A stretch of DNA of 39,831 nt from Clostridia bacterium. Its GTDB lineage: Bacteria; Bacillota; Clostridia; Oscillospirales; CAG-272. The translations under genes were made by a program, and so were the position numbers. This document shows, one piece after another, positions 1 to 8,013 of this stretch (positions are counted from its first letter, which is position 1; each line of letters opens with the position of its first letter). The stretch is from NCBI GenBank assembly GCA_028720145.1, contig JAQYLJ010000051.1:1-39831 (forward strand), read 5' to 3'. Under the pieces are notes generated by a model that saw nothing but the letters and a program-made list of their open reading frames with translations, made no database searches and was not told the DNA's origin.

Positions 1-531
1 TCAAAGAACTTTTTCAAACATATCGGAAAAAGAAACCTGATTATTTTCTCGGTGATGCTGCTCATCGGGCTGGCGGTGTATCTCAACTATCTGTGGTTCT
101 ACGACCCGGTGAGTGATGTGGGATACGGAGAGAACAACACGCCTGCGGCGGCAGATACGGGGGACACATCGCAGGCAGGCACGCAGGCGACCGACTATTT
201 CGCCGCGACCTCGCTCGCGCGGGAGACCTCGCGCCGTGAGTCGATGGAAGTGCTCCAAAACCTCGCCGATACGACCGAGGGAGAAGAGCGGGAGTCCGCC
301 TTGGCACAGATCGCCGCGATGGCGGCCGCCATGGAGAAAGAGGCGAATATCGAGACCCTCGTGAAAGCCGCGGGCTACACCCAATGCGTCGCGGTCATCA
401 ACGGGGAGAGCGCCTCGGTCGTGGTATCGGGGGAGGTCCCGCTGGACGCGGCACGGGTCGCCGCCATCACGGGCATCGTCTACGAGCAGGCGGGCATTCT
501 GCCGGTCAATCTCACCGTCAAGCAGAAATAA
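1..531 (+). CDS. spoIIIAH: Stage III sporulation protein AH (SpoIIIAH), 5' end cut by window
   Basis: The reading frame is open from base 1 and has no start in the window, so only the last 176 residues are seen. A short basic stretch is followed by one membrane segment (about residues 12-31 of the visible part), an Ala/Thr-rich linker, a coiled-coil-like Glu/Ala-rich stretch, and a C-terminal alpha/beta domain ending in LPVNLTVKQK. This is the layout of SpoIIIAH, which in Bacillus is the mother-cell partner of SpoIIQ in the channel between mother cell and forespore. It is normally the last gene of the spoIIIA operon, which fits the intrinsic terminator just downstream. The gene shows that the organism is an endospore former. 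The family call is by recognition of the overall pattern; the extracellular YscJ/FliF-like domain is inferred. Confidence 0.85.
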   Translation, partial: SKNFFKHIGKRNLIIFSVMLLIGLAVYLNYLWFYDPVSDVGYGENNTPAAADTGDTSQAGTQATDYFAATSLARETSRRESMEVLQNLADTTEGEERESALAQIAAMAAAMEKEANIETLVKAAGYTQCVAVINGESASVVVSGEVPLDAARVAAITGIVYEQAGILPVNLTVKQK

Positions 532-542
532 CGGGTTTTCGG

Positions 543-581
543 GGACTGCTTTTGGGAAAAAAGAGCAGTCCTCTTATTTTG
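543..581 (+). terminator. Intrinsic terminator after spoIIIAH
   Basis: GGACTGCT (543-550) pairs with AGCAGTCC (564-571), extended by a T/A run inside the loop side, and is followed by TCTTATTTTG. It lies 12 bases after the spoIIIAH stop and before the asd promoter. Confidence 0.8.
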
Positions 582-590
582 CGAATGGAA

Positions 591-619
591 TTGATTTTTT
601 GCCGCCCGTATGCTACAAT
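591..619 (+). promoter_or_regulatory. Sigma-A-type promoter of asd
   Basis: TTGATT (591-596), 17-bp spacer, TACAAT (614-619), with a TGC extended -10. It lies about 30 bp before the asd start codon and shows that asd is transcribed alone. Confidence 0.8.
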
Positions 620-649
620 ATCCTAAAATTATAAAGGAAACAGAGCAGT

Positions 650-1726
650 ATGAGTAAATTACGCGTCGGAATCGTGGGTGCCACCGGCATGGTGGGACAG
701 CGGTTCATCACCCTTTTGGAAAACCATCCGTATTTTGAAATCCGCGCGCTGATCGCCTCGGCGCGGAGTGCGGGGAAGACTTATGGCGAGGCGGTCGGAG
801 ACCGCTGGAAACTGGCGACCCCCATGCCTGAGAGCGTGAGGAACATGGTCGTCATGGACGCGACGGACATCGCCGCGGTAAAGCCCCTCGTGGACTTTGT
901 CTTCTGTGCGGTCAATATGAACAAAGACGAGACCCGCGCGCTCGAAGAGGCGTATGCGCGGTGGGAGATTCCGGTGGTGTCGAACAACTCGGCGAACCGC
1001 TGGACCCCCGATGTCCCCATGGTGATCCCGGAAATCAACGACGCGCATCTCGCGGTCATCGCCGCACAGAGAAAGCGGCTGGGCACCAAGCGTGGCTTCA
1101 TCGCCGTCAAGCCGAACTGCTCGATTCAGTCCTATGTCCCCGCGCTGACCCCTCTGCTCGGGTACGGCATCACGCAGGTGGTTGCGACGACCTATCAGGC
1201 GATCTCGGGGGCGGGTAAGACCTTCCGCGAATGGCCGGAAATGGTGGACAATGTCCTCCCGTACATCGGCGGGGAAGAGGAAAAGAGCGAGCGGGAACCC
1301 CTGCGCGTTTGGGGCAAAGTCGAGGACGGCGCCATCGTCCCCGCGGAATCCCCCCTCATCACGACCCAGTGCATCCGCGTCCCCGTGACCGACGGGCACA
1401 CCGCCGCCGTGTTCGTGAAGTTCCGAAACAAGCCGACGAAAGAAGAGATTATCTCGGCGTGGAGAAGTTTCCGCGGGAAACCGCAGGAGCTGAATCTCCC
1501 GTCAGCGCCTGCGCAGTTCCTCACCTATTTTGAGGAGCCCGACCGTCCGCAGACGCGGCTCGACCGCGATCTCTATCGGGGCATGGGGGTCTCCCTCGGT
1601 CGTCTCAGAGAAGACAGTCTCTTCGACTACAAGTTCGTCGGGCTGTCGCACAACACCCTCCGCGGCGCGGCGGGCGGCGCGGTCCTGATCGCCGAACTGC
1701 TCTATCGGGAAGGGTATTTTGATTGA
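650..1726 (+). CDS. asd: Aspartate-semialdehyde dehydrogenase
   Basis: Reduces aspartyl phosphate to aspartate semialdehyde with NADPH in the cytoplasm, the branch point to lysine/diaminopimelate, threonine and methionine. The 358-residue protein begins with the dinucleotide-binding loop VGIVGATGMVGQR (about residues 6-18). The catalytic cysteine sits in KPNCSIQSY near residue 162, and an SGAGKT segment follows near residue 188. The long form with KPNCS resembles the archaeal/fungal-type ASADH found in many Clostridia rather than the shorter E. coli form; that subgrouping is by memory of the family. It has its own promoter and a strong terminator, so it is a single-gene unit. No regulatory leader such as a lysine riboswitch fits in the roughly 25-base 5' UTR. 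Confidence 0.95.
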   Translation: MSKLRVGIVGATGMVGQRFITLLENHPYFEIRALIASARSAGKTYGEAVGDRWKLATPMPESVRNMVVMDATDIAAVKPLVDFVFCAVNMNKDETRALEEAYARWEIPVVSNNSANRWTPDVPMVIPEINDAHLAVIAAQRKRLGTKRGFIAVKPNCSIQSYVPALTPLLGYGITQVVATTYQAISGAGKTFREWPEMVDNVLPYIGGEEEKSEREPLRVWGKVEDGAIVPAESPLITTQCIRVPVTDGHTAAVFVKFRNKPTKEEIISAWRSFRGKPQELNLPSAPAQFLTYFEEPDRPQTRLDRDLYRGMGVSLGRLREDSLFDYKFVGLSHNTLRGAAGGAVLIAELLYREGYFD

Positions 1727-1756
1727 ATCCCGTGGGGAATAAAACTAAATAGTAAA

Positions 1757-1798
1757 ACAGCGTTGCACCGATTTTCTCGGCACAACGCTGTATTTTTT
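1757..1798. terminator. Bidirectional intrinsic terminator between asd and the protease gene
   Basis: ACAGCGTTG (1757-1765) pairs with CAACGCTGT (1783-1791), with a 2x2 internal loop and a further 4-bp stem. TTTTTT follows on the plus strand and TTTTACT on the minus strand. It serves the convergent genes asd and the lipoprotein protease. Confidence 0.85.
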
Positions 1799-1811
1799 AT
1801 GGGCAAATGCG

Positions 1812-2825
1812 TCACTCTCCCGTGGGGACTTCGTACTTTGTGAGAAATTCACGGACGCGGGAGATGGGGACGGCAAGACCGTAAACAAACGATCCGTCTT
1901 GGTTCGATGCTTCGGCAAAGTTAATGGCGACAATGTTTAGGTCTTCATCGACGACGGCACCGCCGGACGAGCCCTGTGAAATCGGCGCGGTGTGGAAGAG
2001 GACGGGGAACGAGACAGAGGAAACGCCGCTCTCCTCTTGTAAGTCGGACACCCGATAGGTCTCCGCGAGACCGAAGGTCACTGCGTTCTTCTGTCCGTTC
2101 GGCTGTCCGACCGCGGCGAGCGGAGACCCGAGGGCAGGGTCGGCAGTCCCGAGGGAGACGGTGGAGAGGGCGTTCTCTCCCGTGGGACCCGCGAACGAGA
2201 CGACCGCGAGGTCATAGTCGGGGTCGCTCGCAATCACCTGAATCTGATTCGTCGCGTCATAAGTCGCGCCGCGGTAGTCCTCGATTTCGTATGAGACCCC
2301 GGTGGCATCGGCGTCCTTCGTGACAACATGATTGTTGGTGAGCAGGTAGTAGTAGTTCGCGTTTCGATAGAAGATGACACCGCTCCCCGATTTCAGCGAG
2401 GTGGTGGTTTCGAGCCCGAATCTGCCCGTCTTCGACGAGGCGGTATAGACCGTGACGGTGGCGGGGACAAAGTCGAGGGTCAGACGGTTGAGCCATGCGG
2501 CATAGTCGGAGAGATACGAGGCGTAGAGGTCCAGGTCATGCGTGACCCCCGCAGAAAAGTCATAGCGTTCGGTCAGGGTCGGGTCGGTAAACCAGCCGAG
2601 AAAGATTTTCCCGTCGCACGCGGGGTCGGCGGGGGACGAGACCCGCTCGCCCGAAAGAACCGTCCGATGGATGTTTTCTTCTCCGTTCTCGGGGTGGAAG
2701 GTCACGGTGCAGGTCGCGGAGAAAAAGGAGGATGCGCCGCCGTCTCCGTCAAACTCGTAAGAGCAGGCGGAAAAGGACAGCATAAGACATAGAATCAACA
2801 GGAACGAGAAAACGCGTTTTTTCAT
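1812..2825 (-). CDS. Trypsin-like serine protease lipoprotein with an InlB-type repeat
   Basis: A 337-residue exported protein. A basic N-terminus and hydrophobic stretch end in the lipobox FSAC with Cys21, so it is probably anchored to the outer face of the membrane. Residues about 39-104 look like one InlB B-repeat / Listeria-Bacteroides repeat (TVTFHPENG ... FLGWFTDPTLTERYDF). The rest is a trypsin/HtrA-like fold with a full triad: His166 in LTNNHVV, Asp205 in DYDLAVV and Ser287 in QGSSGGAVV. No PDZ domain follows, so this is not a classical HtrA/DegP. The start has the RBS GGAAAGG at good spacing. It stands alone, with its own promoter, and converges with asd. Substrate unknown; a role in envelope protein quality control or adhesion-linked processing is only a guess. 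Confidence 0.85.
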   Translation of the reverse strand: MKKRVFSFLLILCLMLSFSACSYEFDGDGGASSFFSATCTVTFHPENGEENIHRTVLSGERVSSPADPACDGKIFLGWFTDPTLTERYDFSAGVTHDLDLYASYLSDYAAWLNRLTLDFVPATVTVYTASSKTGRFGLETTTSLKSGSGVIFYRNANYYYLLTNNHVVTKDADATGVSYEIEDYRGATYDATNQIQVIASDPDYDLAVVSFAGPTGENALSTVSLGTADPALGSPLAAVGQPNGQKNAVTFGLAETYRVSDLQEESGVSSVSFPVLFHTAPISQGSSGGAVVDEDLNIVAINFAEASNQDGSFVYGLAVPISRVREFLTKYEVPTGE

Positions 2826-2860
2826 GTTTTACGCCTTTCCGGAATGCTTTTTCCGTTTCC

Positions 2861-2889
2861 AATGTACCACGAAAGCCGAAAAAAAGCAA
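2861..2889 (-). promoter_or_regulatory. Promoter of the protease lipoprotein gene
   Basis: On the minus strand, TTGCTT (2889-2884), 17-bp spacer, TACATT (2866-2861), preceded by TGG as an extended -10. The -10 is about 36 bp before the start codon. The -35 overlaps the base of the neighbouring hairpin. Confidence 0.6.
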
Positions 2890-2905
2890 GGGGGAGCCCC
2901 CCTTG
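2879..2905 (-). terminator. Intrinsic terminator facing the protease gene
   Basis: An 8-bp GC-rich stem (2887-2894 with 2898-2905) is followed on the minus strand by C and seven T. It lies between two divergent promoters. It probably stops antisense transcripts coming leftward and overlaps the -35 of the protease promoter. Confidence 0.6.
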
Positions 2906-2909
2906 TGAC

Positions 2910-2938
2910 TTGACAAGCACGCGCGCAGACGATAGAAT
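2910..2938 (+). promoter_or_regulatory. Promoter of the deacetylase-aromatic operon
   Basis: TTGACA (2910-2915), 17-bp spacer, TAGAAT (2933-2938): near-consensus. It lies about 38 bp before the deacetylase start. No other convincing promoter was seen before 10 kb, so it may drive the whole aromatic operon. Confidence 0.8.
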
Positions 2939-2976
2939 GTTATATATTCTTTTGCTAGAATAAAGGAGCGCACGCG

Positions 2977-3816
2977 ATGAAATATCGGTTTCTGAGATTC
3001 CCCGAGGGGAAATGCAAAGCGGTCACGCTGAGTTACGACGACGGCAATATCAACGATGTGCATCTCGTCGAGATTATGAATCGGTACGGACTCAAAGGGA
3101 CTTTCAATCTCCCGGGCACTTCGTTCCCCGAGACACACGAGAAAGGAAATTACCGCGTCACCGTCGATGAGGCGCGGAGCATCTACTTCCCCGCGGGACA
3201 CGATGTGGCGGTTCACGGCGCGAACCATATGGCGCCCGTCCTCGCCGCACCCAAAGACGCGATCCGCGATGTCCTTGATAACCGCAGTTTCCTCGAATCG
3301 TTCTATGGACGGATCATCCGTGGGATGGCGTACCCCGATCTCGGGCGCATCTCGGAAGAAGTCAAGTCCTACTTGCGCCTGATTGGCATTACATACGCGC
3401 GGACGGTCGACTGCACCCATTCGTTCGCACTCCCCTCCGACTGGCTGGAATGGAAACCCACTTCCCGCAACCGTGACCCGCACCTCATGGAAGTGGCGGA
3501 TAAGTTTCTCGCGGCAAAACCGCGGGAGATGTATATTTCGCAACGCGATTCACTCCTCTTCTTCCTCTGGGGGCATTCTTTCGAGTTCCCGCCGAACGAC
3601 TGGGGCATCATGGAAGAGTTCGGGCGGAAGATGGGCGGACACGACGATATCTGGTACGCGAACAACACCGAGATTTACGAATACTGCCACGCGTACGATT
3701 CGCTGGTATTCTCCTGCGACAACACCATGATTTATAACCCGACCCAAACGAAGGTTTGGTTCGATGCCGACGGGGTGTCCTATGTCATCGCCCCGGGAGA
3801 GACCCTGAAACTCTGA
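2977..3816 (+). CDS. Polysaccharide deacetylase (NodB/CE4) family protein
   Basis: A 279-residue protein with the carbohydrate esterase 4 signatures. The motif-1 metal/base aspartates are in SYDDG (Asp21-Asp22), and motif 2 is HGANH (His80 and His84). A proline-rich MAYPDLG segment near residue 118 resembles the motif-3 region. There is no signal peptide or membrane segment, so it should be cytoplasmic, unlike peptidoglycan deacetylases. It may act on a soluble sugar or another amide or imide; the substrate is unknown. The start is supported by AAAGGAG at good spacing and a consensus promoter. Only 33 bp separate it from the chorismate mutase-AroB gene, so it is very likely the first cistron of the aromatic operon, although no biochemical link is known. 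Confidence 0.8.
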   Translation: MKYRFLRFPEGKCKAVTLSYDDGNINDVHLVEIMNRYGLKGTFNLPGTSFPETHEKGNYRVTVDEARSIYFPAGHDVAVHGANHMAPVLAAPKDAIRDVLDNRSFLESFYGRIIRGMAYPDLGRISEEVKSYLRLIGITYARTVDCTHSFALPSDWLEWKPTSRNRDPHLMEVADKFLAAKPREMYISQRDSLLFFLWGHSFEFPPNDWGIMEEFGRKMGGHDDIWYANNTEIYEYCHAYDSLVFSCDNTMIYNPTQTKVWFDADGVSYVIAPGETLKL

Positions 3817-3849
3817 CGCGACCCTATCCCATTCAAGGAGGAGGTTTTT

Positions 3850-5121
3850 ATGACCGATCTCGAAAAAGCTCGGGCGGAAATCGACGCCTGCGACCGCGAG
3901 ATGGCGGCTCTCTTTGCACGCCGCATGGCGGCGGTCGAAGAGGTGGCGGACTATAAAGAGGCCGCCGGGCTGCCCGTCCTCGACCGCGCGCGGGAAGACG
4001 CGCTGCTCGAGAAGAATGTGGGCTATCTGCCGGACATGACCTATGAGCGGGAATACCGCGCGTTTCTCCGCGCCGAAATGGCAATCTCGCGGGGGTACCA
4101 ATCCCGCAGACGCGACAAGCTGTATGTTGACCTCGGAGACAAAGGGTATCCCATTCTTCTCCAAAGCGGCGGTATTTATCACGCGAAAGAGTATCTGAAC
4201 CTCAACAGGCGCGTCCTCATCGTGACCGATGACGGCGTACCCTCGCAGTACGCGCGCACCGTGGAAGCACAATGCGCGACCCCGACCCGCGTCTGCATCC
4301 CCGCCGGGGAACAGAGCAAGCAACTCGCGACCTATGAGAAACTGCTCACCATCCTGCTCGAACGCGGGTTTACGCGGAGCGACTGCGTGGTGGCGGTCGG
4401 CGGCGGGGTGGTCGGCGACCTCGCGGGGTTCGCCGCGGCGACCTATCTGCGCGGCATTGATTTCTACAATATTCCGACTACGCTGCTCTCGCAAGTGGAC
4501 TCGTCGGTCGGCGGAAAGACGGGCGTGGACTTCCGCGAGGTCAAGAATCAGGTCGGCGCGTTTTGGCAGCCGAAGGCGGTCCTCATCGACCCCGACACCC
4601 TGTCCACCCTCGCGCCGAGACAGGTCTCGAACGGGATGGCAGAAGTCATCAAGATGGCGGCGACCTCCGACCCCGCGCTCTTCTCGCTCGCCGAGACCGC
4701 GAGCCGCGCCGACATTCCCGCGCTCATCCGCGGGGCTTTACTGGTGAAAAAATCCGTGGTCGAACAGGACGCGGAAGAGGCGGGTCTCCGTCGGGTGCTC
4801 AACTTCGGGCACACGGTTGGGCACGCCATCGAGAGTCTCGCTGCCCCCCGCCTGCTGCACGGGGAGTGCGTGGCGCTCGGGATGCTCCCGTTCTCGTCTC
4901 CCGCGGTGCGGGAGCGGCTGAAAGCCGTCTATGCCCGCTACGGGCTCCCCTGCGAGATTCCTTTTTCACCCGAGCAACTCATGCCGCTCATTCTGCATGA
5001 CAAAAAGAATGCGGACGGCGGGATCACCTGTGTGACGGTCGAAGAGATCGGGAAATTCTCGTTCCGGAAAGTCACGCCCGACGAGATGCTCGCGTTTCTC
5101 AAAGGAGGGGTTTCCCAATGA
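3850..5121 (+). CDS. aroB: Chorismate mutase (AroQ type) - 3-dehydroquinate synthase fusion
   Basis: A 423-residue fusion. Residues 1-85 are an AroQ-type chorismate mutase (chorismate to prephenate). Counterparts of six E. coli active-site residues are in register: Arg8, Arg25, Lys36, Asp45, Arg48 and Glu49. The residue matching Gln88 is not clear. Residues about 90-423 are 3-dehydroquinate synthase, which cyclises DAHP using NAD+ and a divalent metal. It shows GGGVVGDLAGF, TTLLSQVDSSVGGKTG, the metal Glu in GMAEVIK, and the His sites in GHTVGHAIE and LHGECVALG. A strong RBS (AAGGAGGAGG) supports the start. The stop overlaps the aroC start (ATGA). The fusion joins pathway step 2 with the first step after chorismate, which is unusual. 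The frame is continuous through the junction with no frameshift. Confidence 0.93.
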   Translation: MTDLEKARAEIDACDREMAALFARRMAAVEEVADYKEAAGLPVLDRAREDALLEKNVGYLPDMTYEREYRAFLRAEMAISRGYQSRRRDKLYVDLGDKGYPILLQSGGIYHAKEYLNLNRRVLIVTDDGVPSQYARTVEAQCATPTRVCIPAGEQSKQLATYEKLLTILLERGFTRSDCVVAVGGGVVGDLAGFAAATYLRGIDFYNIPTTLLSQVDSSVGGKTGVDFREVKNQVGAFWQPKAVLIDPDTLSTLAPRQVSNGMAEVIKMAATSDPALFSLAETASRADIPALIRGALLVKKSVVEQDAEEAGLRRVLNFGHTVGHAIESLAAPRLLHGECVALGMLPFSSPAVRERLKAVYARYGLPCEIPFSPEQLMPLILHDKKNADGGITCVTVEEIGKFSFRKVTPDEMLAFLKGGVSQ

Positions 5122-6221
5122 AAAACAGTTTCGGCAGTCACCTGACGGTCACCCTCTTCGGGGAGAGCCACGGGACGGAAATCGGGGCGGTCATGGACGG
5201 CATGGCACCCGGGGTCCCCATCGATGACGAATACATTGCTTCCCGTCTCGCTCTGCGCCGCCCGTCGGACGGACTCTCGACCGCACGCAGAGAACCCGAT
5301 CCCTATCGATTCGTCTCGGGGGTCAAAGACGGCTACACCACAGGCGCGCCGCTGACGGTCATCATCCCGAACGGCGATACCCGCTCGGCGGATTACGGAG
5401 ATATGGACGGCATCGCCCGTCCGAGCCATGCGGACTACACTGCGTATTGCAAATATCACGGCTATGAAGACAGACGGGGCGGGGGACATTTCTCGGGTCG
5501 CCTGACGGCTCCCCTCGTCGCGCTCGGTGCGGTCGCCGGAACCGCGCTCTTTTCGGCGGGCATTACCGTGGGGACGCATATTGCGCGGCTTGCGGGGATT
5601 GACGACCGCTCTTTCGGCGCGAATATCGAGGAAGAGATGGACGCGCTCACCGACTGCCCGTTCCCCGTTTTGGACCCGGTGGCGGGTGCCGCGATGAAGG
5701 ATGCCATCTATGCCGCACGGGCGGATCTCGACAGCGTGGGCGGGGTCTTGGAGACCGCCGTCCTCGGGATGCCCGCAGGGGTCGGAGAACCTTGGTTCGA
5801 GGGGGTGGAGAGTGTACTGGCACAGGCACTCTTCGGAATCCCCGCGGTCAAAGGCGTGGAGTTCGGCGGCGGGTTCGGGATGTGCGACCGCCGCGGGAGC
5901 GAAGTCAATGACGCGTTCTACCTCGACGGAGAGGGCAATCCGTGTACCCGCACCAATTTCAGCGGCGGGATTCAAGGGGGCATCACCAACGGGATGCCGC
6001 TCCTGTTCCGCTGTGCCGTCAAACCCACGCCGACCATCGGGCGGGAACAGGAGACCGTCAATTTCGTGACGGGAGAGCCGACGCTTCTCCGCGCACACGG
6101 GCGGCATGACCCCGCCATTGTGCACCGCGCACGCGCGGTGGTGGACGCGGTGACCTCTCTCGCCTTGTGCGATTTGCTCATCGGGAGATACGGCACCGAT
6201 TTCTTTGGTGAGGACAGATAA
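5118..6221 (+). CDS. aroC: Chorismate synthase
   Basis: Converts 5-enolpyruvylshikimate 3-phosphate to chorismate with reduced FMN as cofactor; cytoplasmic. The 367-residue protein starts with the N-terminal signature FGSHLTVTLFGESHG and carries GGGHFSGRLTAP near residue 122 and the C-terminal HGRHDPAIVHRARAV segment. Length is normal for the family. Translation is coupled to the upstream fusion gene by a 4-base overlap, and a strong AAAGGAGG lies inside the upstream gene's end. It makes chorismate, the substrate of the mutase domain fused to AroB one gene upstream. Confidence 0.96.
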   Translation: MKNSFGSHLTVTLFGESHGTEIGAVMDGMAPGVPIDDEYIASRLALRRPSDGLSTARREPDPYRFVSGVKDGYTTGAPLTVIIPNGDTRSADYGDMDGIARPSHADYTAYCKYHGYEDRRGGGHFSGRLTAPLVALGAVAGTALFSAGITVGTHIARLAGIDDRSFGANIEEEMDALTDCPFPVLDPVAGAAMKDAIYAARADLDSVGGVLETAVLGMPAGVGEPWFEGVESVLAQALFGIPAVKGVEFGGGFGMCDRRGSEVNDAFYLDGEGNPCTRTNFSGGIQGGITNGMPLLFRCAVKPTPTIGREQETVNFVTGEPTLLRAHGRHDPAIVHRARAVVDAVTSLALCDLLIGRYGTDFFGEDR

Positions 6222-6240
6222 CAAACGATACAAATGAGAC

Positions 6241-6260
6241 GCTCCCGCGCCGCGCGGGAG
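6241..6260 (+). other. GC-only hairpin between aroC and aroE-aroK
   Basis: A near-perfect palindrome with arms of about 9 bp sits in the 113-bp gap, with no T-run after it. It is more likely an mRNA stability or processing element than a terminator. Confidence 0.35.
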
Positions 6261-6334
6261 AGCGAGATGCGGGGATTCTTCTCCTAAAAAGAGGGGAACC
6301 CCCCGAAAAAATAACAGACGAGAGGAGGCACACC

Positions 6335-7576
6335 ATGGTTTACGGGCTCATCGGAGAGAAACTGGGACACAGTTTTTCCCCCGCACTCCACGCGATGATC
6401 GGGGATTACCCCTATGAGACGCTCGAACTCACGCAAAACGAACTCGCGCCGTTCTTTGCCGCGCGGGACTTCAAGGGCATCAATGTCACGATTCCCTATA
6501 AGACCACGGTGATGCCTTTCCTCGACGAGATTTCCCCCACCGCCCGTAAGATAGGAGCCGTCAACACGGTCGTCAACCGCGGCGGGAAACTATACGGCTA
6601 CAACACCGATTACGACGGGATGCGGTATCTGCTCTCCTCCTGCGGGATTTCGGTCGCGGGGAAGAAGGTGCTGATTCTCGGCTCGGGCGGCACCTCAAAG
6701 ACCGCGCTCGCGCTCGCAGGCGACCTCGGGGCGAAAGAGGTCATTCGCGTAAGCCGTAAGGCGGAGACAGACGGGACGGTGGACTACGAGACCGCCCGCC
6801 GCGAGCACGCCGACGCGGACTTGCTGATTGACACCACCCCGGTCGGGATGTACCCGACATGCGAGGGGTCGCCCGTGGATTTGGACGACTACCCCGCGCT
6901 CTCGGGGGTCGTCGGGGTGGTCTATCACCCGCTCCGCACCGAGCTCGTCGAGCGGGCACGGAGACGGGGCATCCCCGCTGTCGGGGGGCTCGCCATGCTG
7001 GTGGCGCAGGGGGTACGCGCATCCGAATACTTTTTGGATACCCGTTATCCCGATACGCTGACTTTCTCGATTGCAAACAAAATTGAGCGGGAGAAGAGCC
7101 ATATCATCCTCATCGGGATGCCGGGTGTGGGAAAGAGCACGATTGGGAAAACTCTCGCCGCACATCTGAACCGTCCCTTCTTCGATACCGACCTCGAAGT
7201 CGCCCGGCGCGCGGGATGCGACATCCCGACCCTCTTCGCGACTAAGGGAGAAATTTATTTCCGAAATCTCGAAACGGCGGTTCTCAAAGAAATCGCCTAT
7301 GAACATACGGGCGCGGTCATCGCGACGGGCGGCGGCGCGCCGATGCGGGAAGAAAACCGACTCGCCCTCGGGCGCACGGGGTGCCTCTTTTGGCTGACCC
7401 GCCCGCTCTCCGAGATCATGCCGACCTCCGACCGTCCGCTGTCGCGCGACCGCGAGGCGCTCGAAAAACGGTATGCCGAGAGAAGACCCGTCTATTCTGC
7501 GGCGGCAGACTATGAAATCCCCGTAACGGGTGACCCCGAGACCGCTACTCAAAAGATTCGTGAGGTGTGGAAATGA
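6335..7576 (+). CDS. aroE-aroK: Shikimate dehydrogenase - shikimate kinase fusion
   Basis: A 413-residue bifunctional enzyme catalysing the two consecutive steps dehydroshikimate to shikimate (NADPH) and shikimate to shikimate 3-phosphate (ATP). Residues 1-250 are AroE: shikimate-binding HSFSPALH, the catalytic Lys in NVTIPYK (near residue 56), NTDYDG, and the NADP loop ILGSGGTSKTAL. Residues about 255-413 are AroK: Walker A GMPGVGKS (261-268), FDTDLEV, FRNLE, the glycine-rich ATGGGAP and the lid with SDRPLSRD. All expected catalytic motifs are present in both halves. The RBS GAGAGGAGG lies at good spacing. The stop overlaps the aroQ start by ATGA. Such fusions occur in some Clostridia, so this is uncommon rather than new. 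Confidence 0.95.
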   Translation: MVYGLIGEKLGHSFSPALHAMIGDYPYETLELTQNELAPFFAARDFKGINVTIPYKTTVMPFLDEISPTARKIGAVNTVVNRGGKLYGYNTDYDGMRYLLSSCGISVAGKKVLILGSGGTSKTALALAGDLGAKEVIRVSRKAETDGTVDYETARREHADADLLIDTTPVGMYPTCEGSPVDLDDYPALSGVVGVVYHPLRTELVERARRRGIPAVGGLAMLVAQGVRASEYFLDTRYPDTLTFSIANKIEREKSHIILIGMPGVGKSTIGKTLAAHLNRPFFDTDLEVARRAGCDIPTLFATKGEIYFRNLETAVLKEIAYEHTGAVIATGGGAPMREENRLALGRTGCLFWLTRPLSEIMPTSDRPLSRDREALEKRYAERRPVYSAAADYEIPVTGDPETATQKIREVWK

Positions 7577-8013
7577 AACTGCTGATTCTGAACGGACCCA
7601 ATCTGAACCTGCTCGGGCAAAGAGAGCCGGAACAGTACGGCACCGGCACCTACCGCGATCTTGTCGACATGATTGCCGCCCACGCCAAAGCGCGCGGGGT
7701 GGAAGTCGATTTTTTGCAGTCCAACCACGAAGGGGCGCTCGTGGACGCGATTCAGGAGGCATACGGCGTTTATGACGGAATCGTCCTGAACCCCGCCGCG
7801 TATACGCATACGAGCGTCGCGCTCCTCGACGCGCTGAAAGCCGTCAGAATCCCGACGGTCGAGGTACACATCTCCGATGTCTCCAAACGCGAGGCGTTCC
7901 GACAGGTGAGTTATGTGCGGGAAGCGTGTATGGCGACCATCGTCGGACACGGATTCCGCGGCTATCTCGAAGCCGTTGACCTGCTCATCGGAGAAGCGGA
8001 GGCGAAGGCATGA
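7573..8013 (+). CDS. aroQ: 3-dehydroquinate dehydratase, type II
   Basis: Dehydrates 3-dehydroquinate to 3-dehydroshikimate by the trans (type II) mechanism. The 146-residue protein shows LILNGPNLNLLGQREPEQYG, with the flexible-loop Arg and catalytic Tyr, then NPAAYTHTS and VEVHISD with the catalytic His. Size is right for the dodecameric type II enzyme. I choose the ATG at 7573 rather than the GTG two codons upstream, because it gives the ATGA overlap with aroE-aroK and the family's usual N-terminus MKLLILNGPN. Its stop overlaps the aroA start in the same way. Confidence 0.95.
   Translation: MKLLILNGPNLNLLGQREPEQYGTGTYRDLVDMIAAHAKARGVEVDFLQSNHEGALVDAIQEAYGVYDGIVLNPAAYTHTSVALLDALKAVRIPTVEVHISDVSKREAFRQVSYVREACMATIVGHGFRGYLEAVDLLIGEAEAKA

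Noticed and set aside
1812..2825. Classical HtrA/DegP protease
   Set aside because: The triad is present but no PDZ domain follows, and an InlB-type repeat plus lipobox precede the protease domain.
4938..6233. 431-codon minus-strand open frame opposite aroC
   Set aside because: Antisense to a certain chorismate synthase gene; no recognisable motif and His/Arg-rich shadow composition.
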